Positions 47,683 to 57,422 of a stretch of 64,000 nucleotides of DNA are shown in pieces. The first letter of the stretch is position 1. Each line of letters opens with the position of its first letter. Source of the DNA: Propionibacteriaceae bacterium. Lineage in GTDB: Bacteria; Actinomycetota; Actinomycetes; Propionibacteriales; Propionibacteriaceae. Under the pieces are notes generated by a model. The model saw nothing but the letters and a program-made list of their open reading frames with translations. It made no database searches and was not told the origin of the DNA. The stretch covers positions 1-64,000 of the forward strand of contig JAISJP010000016.1 in assembly GCA_031261455.1 (NCBI GenBank). The letters run 5' to 3'. The position numbers were made by a program, and so were the translations under genes.

Positions 47683-48555
47683 ATGTCCGACGATCCTTTC
47701 AAAGACCCCAGTTTTGATGACACGGTAGGCTCCGAGTCAATTCCACCTACTCCTGCCCCGGCAGCACGGCGCGCCGCCTTGGACCTTGACGAGACAGCAG
47801 CACCCGAGACGGAGGCCGTGGTCGCCGCCGCGCAAGAGGAAGACAAGAAACGTCGGTCCCCACTTGGCATCATTCTCAGCCTGCTGGGAGTGGCGCTCGT
47901 CATCGCGGGCATTATTCTGGCGTTCCTCGCGCTGCGTCCCGCAGCCGACCCCGGGTATGTGGACCTAGATGGCACCGCAGTCACACCAGACGACGGCACC
48001 ATGAACAATGCGGAGTGGGTCGAAAAGGCCAACCTTGAAGAGATAACGGGAGCCACATTCCGAGTGCCCGAGCGCGGTCTCATCTATCCATACGGTGAAG
48101 TCAACGAGGTTGACGGCGTGATCAATCCGCCGAACTTCAAAGGCGTGTTCCGCATCCGAAATCGTGGAGTCAGTCTGGAGTCACGCGAAACCGGGACCGT
48201 GTACTTGGCTACCCATGCCCTGCGTGGGGGCGGACGGGCACCCGGCAACGACCTGTCTGACATGGAGCGCGGCAGTTCGTCGCTGGTTCGTGGCATGGAG
48301 ATGATCGTCAACACCGTCACGTACTACTTTGACTCATCGTACACAGTGTCAAACGACGACCTCGGGCGGTATCCAGACCTTTTTGGAGTTGGCGAACAGA
48401 TCCCTGGACGCGTGGTCATCCTCACCTGCATGCAGAAACCTGACTGGTCAGCTCCCACGGAGAACCTCGTGATTGTCGGCTGGCTGCCAGGCTACGAACC
48501 ATTGGCTGCAAACCCGGCACCCGATCCCGAACCGACACCCACCACGACGCCATAA
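47683..48555 (+). CDS. Sortase-like membrane protein lacking the usual arginine
   Basis: 290 residues from ATG 47683, with AGGAGG 12 nt upstream. A cytoplasmic acidic head of 55 residues and a membrane segment (I-I-L-S-L-L-G-V-A-L-V-I-A-G-I-I-L-A-F-L-A-L) precede an outer domain with sortase hallmarks: His178 in Y-L-A-T-H-A-L and Cys249 in V-V-I-L-T-C. Where sortases have R-(L/I)-V-V the sequence is T-E-N261-L-V-I-V-G, so the stabilising Arg is replaced by Asn. It may be a class E/F-like sortase with altered chemistry or an inactive relative. A Pro/Thr tail ends it. No sorting substrate is visible nearby. Confidence 0.75.
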   Translation: MSDDPFKDPSFDDTVGSESIPPTPAPAARRAALDLDETAAPETEAVVAAAQEEDKKRRSPLGIILSLLGVALVIAGIILAFLALRPAADPGYVDLDGTAVTPDDGTMNNAEWVEKANLEEITGATFRVPERGLIYPYGEVNEVDGVINPPNFKGVFRIRNRGVSLESRETGTVYLATHALRGGGRAPGNDLSDMERGSSSLVRGMEMIVNTVTYYFDSSYTVSNDDLGRYPDLFGVGEQIPGRVVILTCMQKPDWSAPTENLVIVGWLPGYEPLAANPAPDPEPTPTTTP

Positions 48556-48593
48556 CCTAAGTTGTCGGGCCATCGTCAAGTAGAGTAAGACCC

Positions 48594-48968
48594 ATGTTTG
48601 CGCGCATTCTCATCAACGCCATCGCCATCGCAGTGGCAACCGTCGTCCTCAAGACGCTCGATTTGGCGTACTGGTATAACCCGCTCAGCGTCAGGGGCAT
48701 CGTCACCATTCTTGGTGTCGGGGCCATCTTTGGCATAGTGAATGCCGTTATCAAGCCACTGTTCAAGGTGCTCACCGGGTGTGTTGTGCTGCTGACGTTC
48801 GGCGTGTTCCTGCTGGTGATCAACGCGGCGATGCTGTGGTTGACATCTTGGGTGTCCAAAGAACTCGGCCTCGATTGGGGTCTCTACTCGGGGTGGCAGC
48901 CTCCGCTGATCGGCACAGTTATCGTGTCTGCGGCCAGCTTTGTGGCAACTAAGTTCGTCGGCAAGTAG
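48594..48968 (+). CDS. Phage-holin-4 family (PF04020-type) membrane protein
   Basis: 124 residues with four helices: I-A-I-A-V-A-T-V-V-L, I-V-T-I-L-G-V-G-A-I-F-G-I-V-N-A-V-I-K-P-L, L-T-G-C-V-V-L-L-T-F-G-V-F-L-L-V-I-N-A and I-G-T-V-I-V-S-A-A-S-F-V. The N-A-V-I-K-P-L-F and L-V-I-N-A-A-M-L-W-L motifs mark this widespread actinobacterial family, named holin only by resemblance. Its role is unknown. Confidence 0.88.
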   Translation: MFARILINAIAIAVATVVLKTLDLAYWYNPLSVRGIVTILGVGAIFGIVNAVIKPLFKVLTGCVVLLTFGVFLLVINAAMLWLTSWVSKELGLDWGLYSGWQPPLIGTVIVSAASFVATKFVGK

Positions 48969-49011
48969 GTCGGGAGGACCAACTTGAGCTGCGTCGCGTA
49001 GAATCGCATAC

Positions 49012-49803
49012 GTGACGATTTATCTTGTCGGGGGCGCGCCCCACGACGGTCTGGATGACATGTGGGACGCCTTTGTTGCGTCCGCAGCCAAGCGCGGGCC
49101 TAAGTTTGCCGTGGCCTTGATGAGCGACGGTACCAACGCCGCTGACTACCTCGACGACTATTTCGCGCCCATTGTGCGTCGCTTCCCCGAGGCCGACATC
49201 GAGCCCATCTGGCTGCTGAAACCGCCCGAAGAGGCGTCCGAACTGCAACCTCAAGCACGCGACCATGTGCGTCCCTCAGGCATCATCATTGGCGACGGTA
49301 GCACGGTTGGCGCGTGCTTGGATGCGTTGGAGACCAGCCGCGCCCACATCGCGTCCTTGGTGCGAGGCGGGACGCAGTTCATCGGCTTTGGTACTGGAGC
49401 GGCAGTGGTCGCCAAGCATGCGATTGCGGGTGGCTGGCGCTACCAAGGCAATCAGGTGGCTCCCGAATTAGCTTCCGGCGGTGTTGAAGAGGTGAGCTTG
49501 CGCGACGGCCTCGGTCTCATCGGCTTGGCCGTCGAACCGCGAGCCGACACCGCTTTCACCACCACGCGCGCGATGGCCGCACTGCACACTGGCGACCTCG
49601 CGTCCGCAATGGCCTTAGACGAGCGCGTCTGCCTCGCTATCGACGCCGTTTCCGGTCAAACCAAGGTGCTGGGCGGTGGCAGAGTGTGCTGGTTGACCCG
49701 TCACGCCAAGCAAACCATCGTCCGTTTTGAGGCTGCGCCCGCTCCCCGCGCCACTCCATCGGTCAAACTTGAAGCAACTGAGCCCGATGTAGCGGATAAT
49801 TGA
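49012..49803 (+). CDS. Peptidase S51/cyanophycinase-like protein
   Basis: 263 residues from GTG 49012. It has the class I glutamine-amidotransferase-like fold: I-Y-L-V-G-G-A-P at the start, V-A-L-M-S-D-G-T, I-I-I-G-D-G-S-T-V-G-A and the elbow F-I-G-F-G-T-G-A-A-V-V-A. In S51 peptidases the elbow is G-x-S-A-G; here the nucleophile position reads Thr, so activity is doubtful. G-L-G-L-I-G-L-A-V-E-P-R matches the later G-L-G-L region with Glu in place of the usual acid or His. It lies 3 bp before the response-regulator gene. Confidence 0.75.
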   Translation: MTIYLVGGAPHDGLDDMWDAFVASAAKRGPKFAVALMSDGTNAADYLDDYFAPIVRRFPEADIEPIWLLKPPEEASELQPQARDHVRPSGIIIGDGSTVGACLDALETSRAHIASLVRGGTQFIGFGTGAAVVAKHAIAGGWRYQGNQVAPELASGGVEEVSLRDGLGLIGLAVEPRADTAFTTTRAMAALHTGDLASAMALDERVCLAIDAVSGQTKVLGGGRVCWLTRHAKQTIVRFEAAPAPRATPSVKLEATEPDVADN

Positions 49804-49806
49804 GCC

Positions 49807-50499
49807 ATGACCAAGGAGATTTTGGTAGTCGATGACGACCAAGCGGTACGCGATTCCCTGGAGCGGTCACTGAGATACAACGGCTACGACATTGCGACCG
49901 CGACCGACGGTGTGGAGGCGTTGGCAAAGCTGGCGTCCACCAACCCGGCGGCCGTCATCATGGACGTGATGATGCCCCGCCTTGACGGCCTGGAAGCCAC
50001 CCGGATGCTGCGCGACAACGGCAACGACGTGCCCATCCTTATCCTCACTGCCAAAGACGCCGTTGGTGACCGGGTGGACGGCCTGGACGCCGGTGCCGAT
50101 GACTACATGGTCAAACCGTTTGCGCTCGACGAACTGCTAGCAAGGCTGCGTGCCTTGACGCGGCGTTCTCACGCCGAGACCCGCGCCGCGTCCCCAATTC
50201 TGGAGTTTGCCGACGTGCGACTCGACAACCAGACGCGCGAGGTCACGCGAGCGGGCATCAAGCTCTCCCTTACCCGCACCGAGTATGCGCTGCTGGTGGC
50301 GTTCCTCAACCATCCGCGTCGCGTGCTGGAGCGCTCTTGGCTGCTCGCTGAGGTGTGGGGACCGGAGTTCCCGTCCACCGCCAACTCGCTTGAGGTCTAC
50401 ATCGGCTATCTGCGTCGCAAGACAGAGATCAGCGAGCTGTCCCGCATCATCCACACGGTGCGCGGCGTCGGCTACATGCTGAGCGAGACCATCCCGTGA
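49807..50499 (+). CDS. Response regulator, OmpR/MprA type
   Basis: 230 residues. The receiver domain has D9/D10/D11 acids, phospho-acceptor Asp53 in V-I-M-D53-V-M-M-P-R, Thr in L-T-A-K-D and Lys in V-K-P-F-A. The C-terminal winged helix is of the PhoB/OmpR kind ([30 protein letters not shown]). The sequence is closest in feel to mycobacterial MprA, an envelope-stress regulator. It overlaps the kinase gene by 4 nt (GTGA). Confidence 0.94.
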   Translation: MTKEILVVDDDQAVRDSLERSLRYNGYDIATATDGVEALAKLASTNPAAVIMDVMMPRLDGLEATRMLRDNGNDVPILILTAKDAVGDRVDGLDAGADDYMVKPFALDELLARLRALTRRSHAETRAASPILEFADVRLDNQTREVTRAGIKLSLTRTEYALLVAFLNHPRRVLERSWLLAEVWGPEFPSTANSLEVYIGYLRRKTEISELSRIIHTVRGVGYMLSETIP

Positions 50500-51911
50500 G
50501 TCAACCGCTCAGTCGCGACGAACGTCTGCACCAGTGGGTGGCTGGAAAGACCCTGCTGGGGAGGTTCTCGCGGCTGTCTGCGCTGATCGTGGCGGCGGCC
50601 GTCGCGGCCTGCTCCATCAGCGGCTACTACGTGGTGCGCTACTCGCTGGAGCAACAGATCGACAGCGAGCTGGTGCAGGTGGCGTCGCAGACGTCCGAGC
50701 CGCTCATCAACGACTGGGTGTCCATGGGTGGGCTCAACGAAACAGCCTTGTCAGCGGCCAATGTGCTGCTGATTTTGCTGTCAAGCGACGGCGTGGTCAA
50801 CCGCGTGAAAGATGGACGGCCGTGGGTGACGCCCGGTGACCCCGAACAGGCCGTCGCTCTCACACAGTTTGGACATTCCACCCGCACCATCATGGGATCT
50901 GACGGACAGCCGTACCGAGTGGTGGCCGTGCCGTTGCAGATCGACATGTCCCGCTATGCCTTGGTGCTGGCTAGGCCGTTTACGCCCACACTGGACACGT
51001 TGAGCACCATCCGCTGGTTGCTGTGGACGGTGGGGTCGGCGTTCGTGGTGCTGGCGCTGGTTGCTGGGATATCGTCCGGCACCAAGGTGGTGGCGCCCTT
51101 GCATGACTTGGCCGATGCGGTGGCGCATATTGCGCAGACGGACGAGCTGATCCCTATCGGCAATCAATCGTCGTCCGAGGTCGGTGACCTGTCGCGCGCC
51201 TTTGACTCCATGGTTGGCTCGCTGGCGCAGAGCCGAGAAAGACAGACGCGACTGATCGCCGACGCCGGACACGAACTTCGCACCCCGTTGACGTCGATGC
51301 GCACCAACGTCGAGTTGCTGGTGGCAGACGCGCAGTCCGAGATGCTGCCCAAAGACACCCGCATTGAGATACTTGGGGACGTAGCCAGCCAGTTGGGCGA
51401 GTTTTCGTCGCTGGTGGCAGACCTTATGCAGTTGTCGCGTGAGACGCGCATGGAGCCCGGCCACTCTGAGCCGGTGGACCTAGCTGAGGTGGTGACCCAC
51501 GCCGTGCAGCGGGTGAAGCGGCGCGGCCCCGGCCTGAACTTCGACGTGCAGCTGGAGCCATATCTGGTGTCCGGCGAGTCGGACACTCTGGAGCGGGCAG
51601 TTATCAACCTGTTAGACAATGCTGTGAAGTGGTCTCCAAAGGGTGGCACGGTGAGCGTTAGTTTGTCCCATGGAGTGCTGAGTGTGGCCGACGACGGCCC
51701 CGGCATCGCCCCCGAAGACCTGCCCCACATATTTGAACGTTTTTATCGGTCTGATAAGACGCGAAATACCCCCGGCACCGGCTTGGGCCTGTCCATCGTG
51801 GCGCACACCATCGACGCCCACGGTGGCACCGTGGCTGCTGGCAGCTCCCCCAGTGGAGGCGCCCTGTTCACCGTGGCACTCCCTCCCGCCACCGTCGATG
51901 TGGTGGAGTAG
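50496..51911 (+). CDS. Sensor histidine kinase, MprB-like
   Basis: 471 residues from GTG 50496. Two membrane helices ([18 protein letters not shown] and [18 protein letters not shown]) flank an outer sensor of about 130 residues. HAMP domain, then the H-box D-A-G-H259-E-L-R-T-P-L-T-S, N-box [12 protein letters not shown]1 D-D-G-P-G-I, F-box I-F-E-R-F-Y-R and G2 G-T-G-L-G-L-S-I-V, all intact. It phosphorylates the regulator encoded just upstream. The signal is unknown; MprB homologs sense envelope stress. Confidence 0.95.
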   Translation: MSQPLSRDERLHQWVAGKTLLGRFSRLSALIVAAAVAACSISGYYVVRYSLEQQIDSELVQVASQTSEPLINDWVSMGGLNETALSAANVLLILLSSDGVVNRVKDGRPWVTPGDPEQAVALTQFGHSTRTIMGSDGQPYRVVAVPLQIDMSRYALVLARPFTPTLDTLSTIRWLLWTVGSAFVVLALVAGISSGTKVVAPLHDLADAVAHIAQTDELIPIGNQSSSEVGDLSRAFDSMVGSLAQSRERQTRLIADAGHELRTPLTSMRTNVELLVADAQSEMLPKDTRIEILGDVASQLGEFSSLVADLMQLSRETRMEPGHSEPVDLAEVVTHAVQRVKRRGPGLNFDVQLEPYLVSGESDTLERAVINLLDNAVKWSPKGGTVSVSLSHGVLSVADDGPGIAPEDLPHIFERFYRSDKTRNTPGTGLGLSIVAHTIDAHGGTVAAGSSPSGGALFTVALPPATVDVVE

Positions 51912-51980
51912 TCACTCCGCCCCCTTCCCGCCACCCCACGCCCTCGTTCCCCCACCGTGCGCGCACTCCTCCCGCCACCC

Positions 51981-52025
51981 CACACACCAACTCCCCACAC
52001 ACCAACTCCCCACACACCCACTCCC
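51981..52025 (+). repeat. Three 15-bp tandem repeats
   Basis: CACACACCAACTCCC occurs at 51981 and 51996, followed by CACACACCCACTCCC at 52011. They lie in a C-rich gap between the kinase and asd. The repeat count is likely to vary between strains. No function seen. Confidence 0.85.
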
Positions 52026-52118
52026 CACAAGCCGGCCCGGACGTTCCCCTCATCCCTCGCCCATTCCCGTCATCCGGCGCGTAGTCACAGCGTCCGTGGG
52101 CGAATCGTCGGAGAGTAG

Positions 52119-53153
<1,035 letters not shown>

Positions 53154-53182
53154 GTCAGTGACGTGGCTGAGGTGAGCCGATA

Positions 53183-53296
53183 ATGAGTGCCATGGACAAT
53201 GAGAGACCACAGACCTGGTCTTGGCTCAACGAACTCGGCCAGCGCCGCCAGCGCCGCCAGCACAGGCGGGATAGTCGGGATAGTCAGCTCAGCTAG
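53183..53296 (+). CDS. Possible 37-aa leader or small ORF upstream of proC
   Basis: ATG 53183 has GAGGTGAG 6 nt upstream, a better ribosome site than many genes here. The peptide begins M-S-A-M-D-N-E-R-P-Q-T-W-S-W and is Arg/Gln-rich at its end (G-Q-R-R-Q-R-R-Q-H-R-R-D). Its repeats follow a GCCGCCAGC tandem in the DNA. It could be a regulatory upstream ORF for proC or a fortuitous frame; 92 bp separate it from the proC ATG. Confidence 0.35.
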   Translation: MSAMDNERPQTWSWLNELGQRRQRRQHRRDSRDSQLS

Positions 53297-53388
53297 GGCG
53301 GCCAGCGGGGCACGATTCCGGCGAGACAGCAAGCCTAAAAAACGACCTAACCGATCAAATAGGACAATACGAAAAGGGATCAATCAAC

Positions 53389-54207
53389 ATGGATCTAAGT
53401 GACATATCCGGCGACATCGCCTTCGTCGGTGGAGGAGTCATGGGCGAGACGGTGCTATCCGGGCTAATCAAGGCCGGATTCCCTGCCACCCGCATCCGAG
53501 TGTCGGACGCTCGGGGTGAGCGCGTGCAGGAGTTGGTTGAACGTCACGGCGTCGTGGCGGCTACCAGCAACGAGGCGTGCGTGATCGGCGCCGAGGTGGT
53601 GGTCATCGCCGTCAAGCCCTACCAAGTGATCGATGTGCTCGATGACCTGCGCGACGACCTGACCCCCAACGCGGTCATCATCTCGGTGGCGGCGGGCATC
53701 TCCACGCAGCGTATGCAGTCCGAGTTGAACAGCGGACACCGCGTGGTGCGCGTGATGCCGAACACCCCCGCCAAGGTGGGCGCGGGCATGGCTACCATCA
53801 GCGCCGGTGCCGAGGCTGACGAGGACGCCGTCTCCATCGCGCAGGCCATCGCCAACGCGGTTGGGAGCAGCGTCGTCATTCCTGAATCGTTACAAGACGC
53901 CGCTACTGCCCTGCACGGTTCGGGTCCGGCATACCTGTTCCTAGTTGCCCAAGCGATGATCGACGCCGGAGTTCAACTGGGCCTCACCAGAGACATCGCC
54001 ACCGACCTAACCGTCAACACGCTCATCGGCTCCGGGCGACTGCTCTCCGAAACCGGCGTCCACCCCACCGTCGCCAAAGAGCAGGTCACCTCCCCCGGCG
54101 GCACCACCGCCGCCGCCCTAGCCCAACTAGAGGCCTACGGCGTGCGCACCGCCTTCACGCAGGCCGTAATCGCCTGCGCTGAGAAATCCAAAGAACTAGG
54201 GAACTAG
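53389..54207 (+). CDS. proC: Pyrroline-5-carboxylate reductase
   Basis: 272 residues. The Rossmann fold begins I-A-F-V-G-G-G-V-M-G-E-T. V-V-I-A-V-K-P-Y and V-R-V-M-P-N-T-P-A-K-V-G-A-G-M line the cofactor and substrate sites. The signature G-S-G-P-A-Y-L-F-L and Q-V-T-S-P-G-G-T-T-A-A-A-L close it. It catalyses the last step of proline synthesis. It starts 235 bp after asd. Confidence 0.96.
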   Translation: MDLSDISGDIAFVGGGVMGETVLSGLIKAGFPATRIRVSDARGERVQELVERHGVVAATSNEACVIGAEVVVIAVKPYQVIDVLDDLRDDLTPNAVIISVAAGISTQRMQSELNSGHRVVRVMPNTPAKVGAGMATISAGAEADEDAVSIAQAIANAVGSSVVIPESLQDAATALHGSGPAYLFLVAQAMIDAGVQLGLTRDIATDLTVNTLIGSGRLLSETGVHPTVAKEQVTSPGGTTAAALAQLEAYGVRTAFTQAVIACAEKSKELGN

Positions 54208-54255
54208 CCCAACACCCACTGACCACCACAACCTGGAAAACCAGAGAGAGCCACA

Positions 54256-56349
54256 ATGAGCACCATATTCGACAACCTTGATGACTACATCACCTACCCG
54301 CGCGTGCTCGGCCTGGCGGCGTCACCGGACACAAAACGCCTAGTCGCCACCGTACAGACCAGCGACGAGAAGATGTCGAAGTACGTCACGGCGCTGTGGG
54401 AAGTTGACCCCGAAGGCAAGGCCCCGGCACGGCGGTTGACCCGCTCGGCCAAGGGAGAGGGCGGCGCGGTGGTCACCGCTGATGGCCGGGTGTTGTTCAT
54501 CTCCGCCCGCCCGCAAATTGCCAAGGATGCCCCTGAGGAGACCCCCGTGCTGTGGGAGCTTCCGACAACTGGCGAGGCACGTGTCTTGGCGTCCCGTCCG
54601 GCAGGTTTCAGCGGCATTCTGGCCGCAACCGAGGCTGACGTGATCGTCGCCACCTCTGCCGTCGCCCCCCACGCAACAGACCTTGAGGATGACGACCGGC
54701 TCACCAAGGGGCGCAAGGACGCGTCCGTCAAGGCGATCTACCAGACCAGCTACCCCATCCGTTACTGGGACCACGACCTTGGCCCTGGAGACCCGCACTT
54801 CCTAAGGGTCGGCAAGCCAAAGTGCTGCTGCTGCGCTAGCGCCACCGGCACCGGCACCGACGTGATCGAACCGAAGACCGCGGCACTGACCGACATCACG
54901 CCTGGTGCAAAGCGCGGCCTGGTCGAGGTGGGGTCCGATATCACCGCCGACGGCACCATCATCATCACCGGCTGGCAGAAGCCCGGACGTGCAGGCCCGC
55001 GCGAGGTGCTGGTGAGCATCGATGTCGCCACTGGCGTGCGCACCACCATCCTCGAACGCGCGGATGCGGAGCTGAGTTCCCCGGCGATTAGCCCGGACGG
55101 CAAGCAGATTGCCTACGTCCAGCAGACCGATGCCAGTGGCACCAAGGCTCCCGAAGTTACCGCTTGGGTTGCCGCCATCGATGGCTCCAACGCCCATGAG
55201 GTGGCCGTGGGCTGGGACCGTTGGCCCGGACACTTCGTCTGGCACCCCAGTGGGGCTGGGCTGTTTGTGCTGACGGACGAGGACGGCGCTGCCCCCATCT
55301 TCTACCTTGATCTAGCCACTGACAAGGTGATTCGTCTGACCAGCGAGATTGCCGCGTTCTCCAACCTTGCGGTCTCCCCAGACGGTTCGACCGGTTACGC
55401 GCTCAAGGCATCGTATCTCGCCCCCGCTGCTCCGGTGCGCATCGACCTGGGCACGGCGATTGCCACCGGCCAGCCCGTTGCTGCGGTAGACCTGCTGTCT
55501 CCCGTCCCCACACCTGAACTGCCCGGCACCCTTGAGGTCATCTATCCGCTGGCTGACGACGGCACCCCGATCCGCACGCAGATCTTCCTGCCACACGGTG
55601 CCAGTGCCGAGAATCCGGCGCCGTTCGTGCTGTGGATTCACGGCGGCCCGCTGTCGTCGTGGAACACCTGGTCGTGGCGTTGGTGCCCGTGGAACCTGGT
55701 TGCCGCCGGTTACGCGCTGGCGCTGCCCGACCCGGCACTCTCTACCGGCTATGGTCAGGCCCTCATCGAGCGCGGCTGGGGTTCGTGGGGGGGGCGTCCC
55801 TACACCGACCTCATGTCCGTCACCGACGCCGTCATCGCTCGCCCTGACATCGACGAGACCCGCATCGGCGCAATGGGCGGCTCGTTCGGCGGCTACATGG
55901 CAAACTGGGTGGCCGGTCACACCGACAGGTTCAAGGGCATCGTGAGCCACGCGGGCCTGTGGGCGCTGGACCAGTTCGGCAGCACCACCGACATGGCGAG
56001 CTACTGGGAGCGCGAGTTCTCCGGCTCCATGCTGAAGGAGCATTCGCCGCATCGCTTCGTGTCCAACATTGTTACTCCCATGCTGGTAATCCACGGTGAC
56101 AAGGACTACCGCGTCCCCGTCGGCGAGGGCCTGCGCCTCTGGTACGAACTCAACGCCCACTCCGGACGTCCCGCCACCGAGGACGGCGTGACCGACCACG
56201 AGTTCCTGCTGTTCCCCACCGAAAACCACTGGGTGCTCACCCCCCAGCACGCGAAGGTCTGGTACCAGGTGGTCCTGCGCTTCCTGTCCCGCTGGATTCT
56301 GGACACTCCGACGGACAAACTGCGGGAGTTGCCCGAGTCGCTCGGATAG
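54256..56349 (+). CDS. S9 family peptidase (acylaminoacyl/prolyl oligopeptidase type)
   Basis: 697 residues, no signal peptide. An N-terminal beta-propeller (about 1-420) has D-P-E-G, S-P-D-G-K-Q-I-A-Y and F-V-W-H-P-S-G blade motifs. The C-terminal alpha/beta hydrolase has the Ser in G-A-M-G-G-S-F-G-G-Y-M, Asp in I-H-G-D-K-D-Y-R-V-P and His in T-E-N-H-W-V. It cleaves peptides in the cytoplasm. Odd: four consecutive cysteines (190-193, K-C-C-C-C-A) sit where homologs usually have a hydrophobic strand, perhaps a metal site, a small local frame change or a sequencing issue. The gene follows proC by 48 bp. Confidence 0.93.
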   Translation: MSTIFDNLDDYITYPRVLGLAASPDTKRLVATVQTSDEKMSKYVTALWEVDPEGKAPARRLTRSAKGEGGAVVTADGRVLFISARPQIAKDAPEETPVLWELPTTGEARVLASRPAGFSGILAATEADVIVATSAVAPHATDLEDDDRLTKGRKDASVKAIYQTSYPIRYWDHDLGPGDPHFLRVGKPKCCCCASATGTGTDVIEPKTAALTDITPGAKRGLVEVGSDITADGTIIITGWQKPGRAGPREVLVSIDVATGVRTTILERADAELSSPAISPDGKQIAYVQQTDASGTKAPEVTAWVAAIDGSNAHEVAVGWDRWPGHFVWHPSGAGLFVLTDEDGAAPIFYLDLATDKVIRLTSEIAAFSNLAVSPDGSTGYALKASYLAPAAPVRIDLGTAIATGQPVAAVDLLSPVPTPELPGTLEVIYPLADDGTPIRTQIFLPHGASAENPAPFVLWIHGGPLSSWNTWSWRWCPWNLVAAGYALALPDPALSTGYGQALIERGWGSWGGRPYTDLMSVTDAVIARPDIDETRIGAMGGSFGGYMANWVAGHTDRFKGIVSHAGLWALDQFGSTTDMASYWEREFSGSMLKEHSPHRFVSNIVTPMLVIHGDKDYRVPVGEGLRLWYELNAHSGRPATEDGVTDHEFLLFPTENHWVLTPQHAKVWYQVVLRFLSRWILDTPTDKLRELPESLG

Positions 56350-56375
56350 CCAGACATCGCGCCGACGACGTTACT

Positions 56376-56441
56376 CGTCATTGCGCACAGTCGCAGGGTC
56401 CAGCCATTGCGGGCTGGGTTCTGCGACTGTGCGCAATGACG
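56376..56441. repeat. Large perfect inverted repeat (21-bp arms) with inner stem
   Basis: The arms at 56376-56396 and 56421-56441 are exact complements (the left arm ends TGCGCACAGTCGCAG). The 24-nt centre carries its own CCAGCC/GGCTGG stem. CGCAATGACG from the right arm is repeated at 56451-56460. It lies in the 135 bp between the S9 peptidase and sirtuin genes and could terminate the former. There is no T-run; a dispersed palindromic element is possible. Confidence 0.88.
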
Positions 56442-56484
56442 GGGCGCGCACGCAATGACGGCAAGGTACGATTAGTGTTGAGTC

Positions 56485-57225
56485 ATGACTGATACGACGC
56501 CCGCTAGCGTGGCCCGGCTGCAAGAGTTGATTGACGCCTCCAGCAACATCGTGTTCTTCGGCGGGGCTGGGGTTTCCACCGAGAGCGGAATCCCCGACTT
56601 TCGCAGCACCGACGGTCTGTACAACCAGGCCTACGACTACCCGCCCGAGATGATCCTGTCGCGCTCGTTTTTCGAGTCCGAGCCGTTCGAGTTTTATCGT
56701 TTTTATCGTGACCGCGTGCTGTTCCCGGCAGCACAGCCGAATGCCGCGCACCTCAAGCTGGCTGAACTTGAAGCCGCAGGCAAACTAAAGGCTGTAGTCA
56801 CACAGAACATCGACGGCCTGCATCAAGCCGCCGGCTCAAAGACGGTCTGGGAGCTGCACGGCAGCGTCCTGCGCAACCGCTGCACCCACTGCGGCAAGGC
56901 ATTCGACCTGCAATACATCATCGACGCCGACCAAGTGCCCCTCTGCGACGCCTGCGGCAAGCTGGTCGAACCCGACGTCGTTCTCTACGAAGATCCCCTC
57001 AACGACGGCATCATCGCTGGCGCAGTAGACGCGATTCGCGCCGCCGACATGCTCATCATCGGCGGCACCTCCCTAGTCGTCTACCCCGCGGCTGGCCTAG
57101 TCAACTACTTCCACGGCGCGCACTTGGCGGTAATCAACCTAGACGGCGCAGGCGGTTCCATGCACAACGCCCTAGTCATCCGCGAGCCAATCGGTGCAGT
57201 GTTGTCTCAGATCAAAGCCCACTAG
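56485..57225 (+). CDS. cobB: NAD-dependent protein deacylase (Sir2/CobB)
   Basis: 246 residues. The NAD site is F-F-G-G-A-G-V-S-T-E-S-G-I-P-D-F-R-S. T-Q-N-I-D-G-L-H carries the Asn/Asp pair and leads to catalytic His in W-E-L-H-G-S. The zinc finger is C-T-H-C-G-K and C-D-A-C-G-K. I-I-G-G-T-S-L-V-V-Y-P-A-A-G and V-I-N-L-D complete the fold. It removes acetyl or other acyl groups from lysines, for example on acyl-CoA synthetases. Confidence 0.95.
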   Translation: MTDTTPASVARLQELIDASSNIVFFGGAGVSTESGIPDFRSTDGLYNQAYDYPPEMILSRSFFESEPFEFYRFYRDRVLFPAAQPNAAHLKLAELEAAGKLKAVVTQNIDGLHQAAGSKTVWELHGSVLRNRCTHCGKAFDLQYIIDADQVPLCDACGKLVEPDVVLYEDPLNDGIIAGAVDAIRAADMLIIGGTSLVVYPAAGLVNYFHGAHLAVINLDGAGGSMHNALVIREPIGAVLSQIKAH

Positions 57226-57291
57226 TTTGGCGCATCCACTCATGCACGACTAACATGGGGAGGCAGGCTTTATATCGAAAGGACGCTCAGA

Positions 57292-57393
57292 GTGGGCTCG
57301 GTCATCAAGAAGCGCCGCAAGCGTATGGCGAAGAAGAAGCATCGCAAGCTTCTGAAGAAGACGCGAATTCAGCGTCGTCGCGCAGGTCGCTAA
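57292..57393 (+). CDS. Small ribosomal protein bS22
   Basis: 33 residues from GTG 57292, [20 protein letters not shown] then [12 protein letters not shown]. It is nearly identical to the 33-residue basic protein found in the decoding-centre region of mycobacterial 30S subunits (bS22) and conserved across actinobacteria. GAAAGGA lies 8 nt upstream. The gene is hidden inside a longer frame on the same strand that runs into the next gene. Confidence 0.93.
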   Translation: MGSVIKKRRKRMAKKKHRKLLKKTRIQRRRAGR

Positions 57394-57422
57394 CCATCGC
57401 GTCGGGCGCTGCGAGCGTTACA

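Noticed and set aside
51743..52030. Minus-strand frame encoding repeated G-V-W-G-V motifs
   Set aside because: Translation of the 15-bp tandem repeat and of the antisense of the kinase 3' end.
57255..57422. 56-codon N-terminal extension of the histidine phosphatase
   Set aside because: It is the bS22 gene read in another phase; the phosphatase fold starts at GTG 57423.
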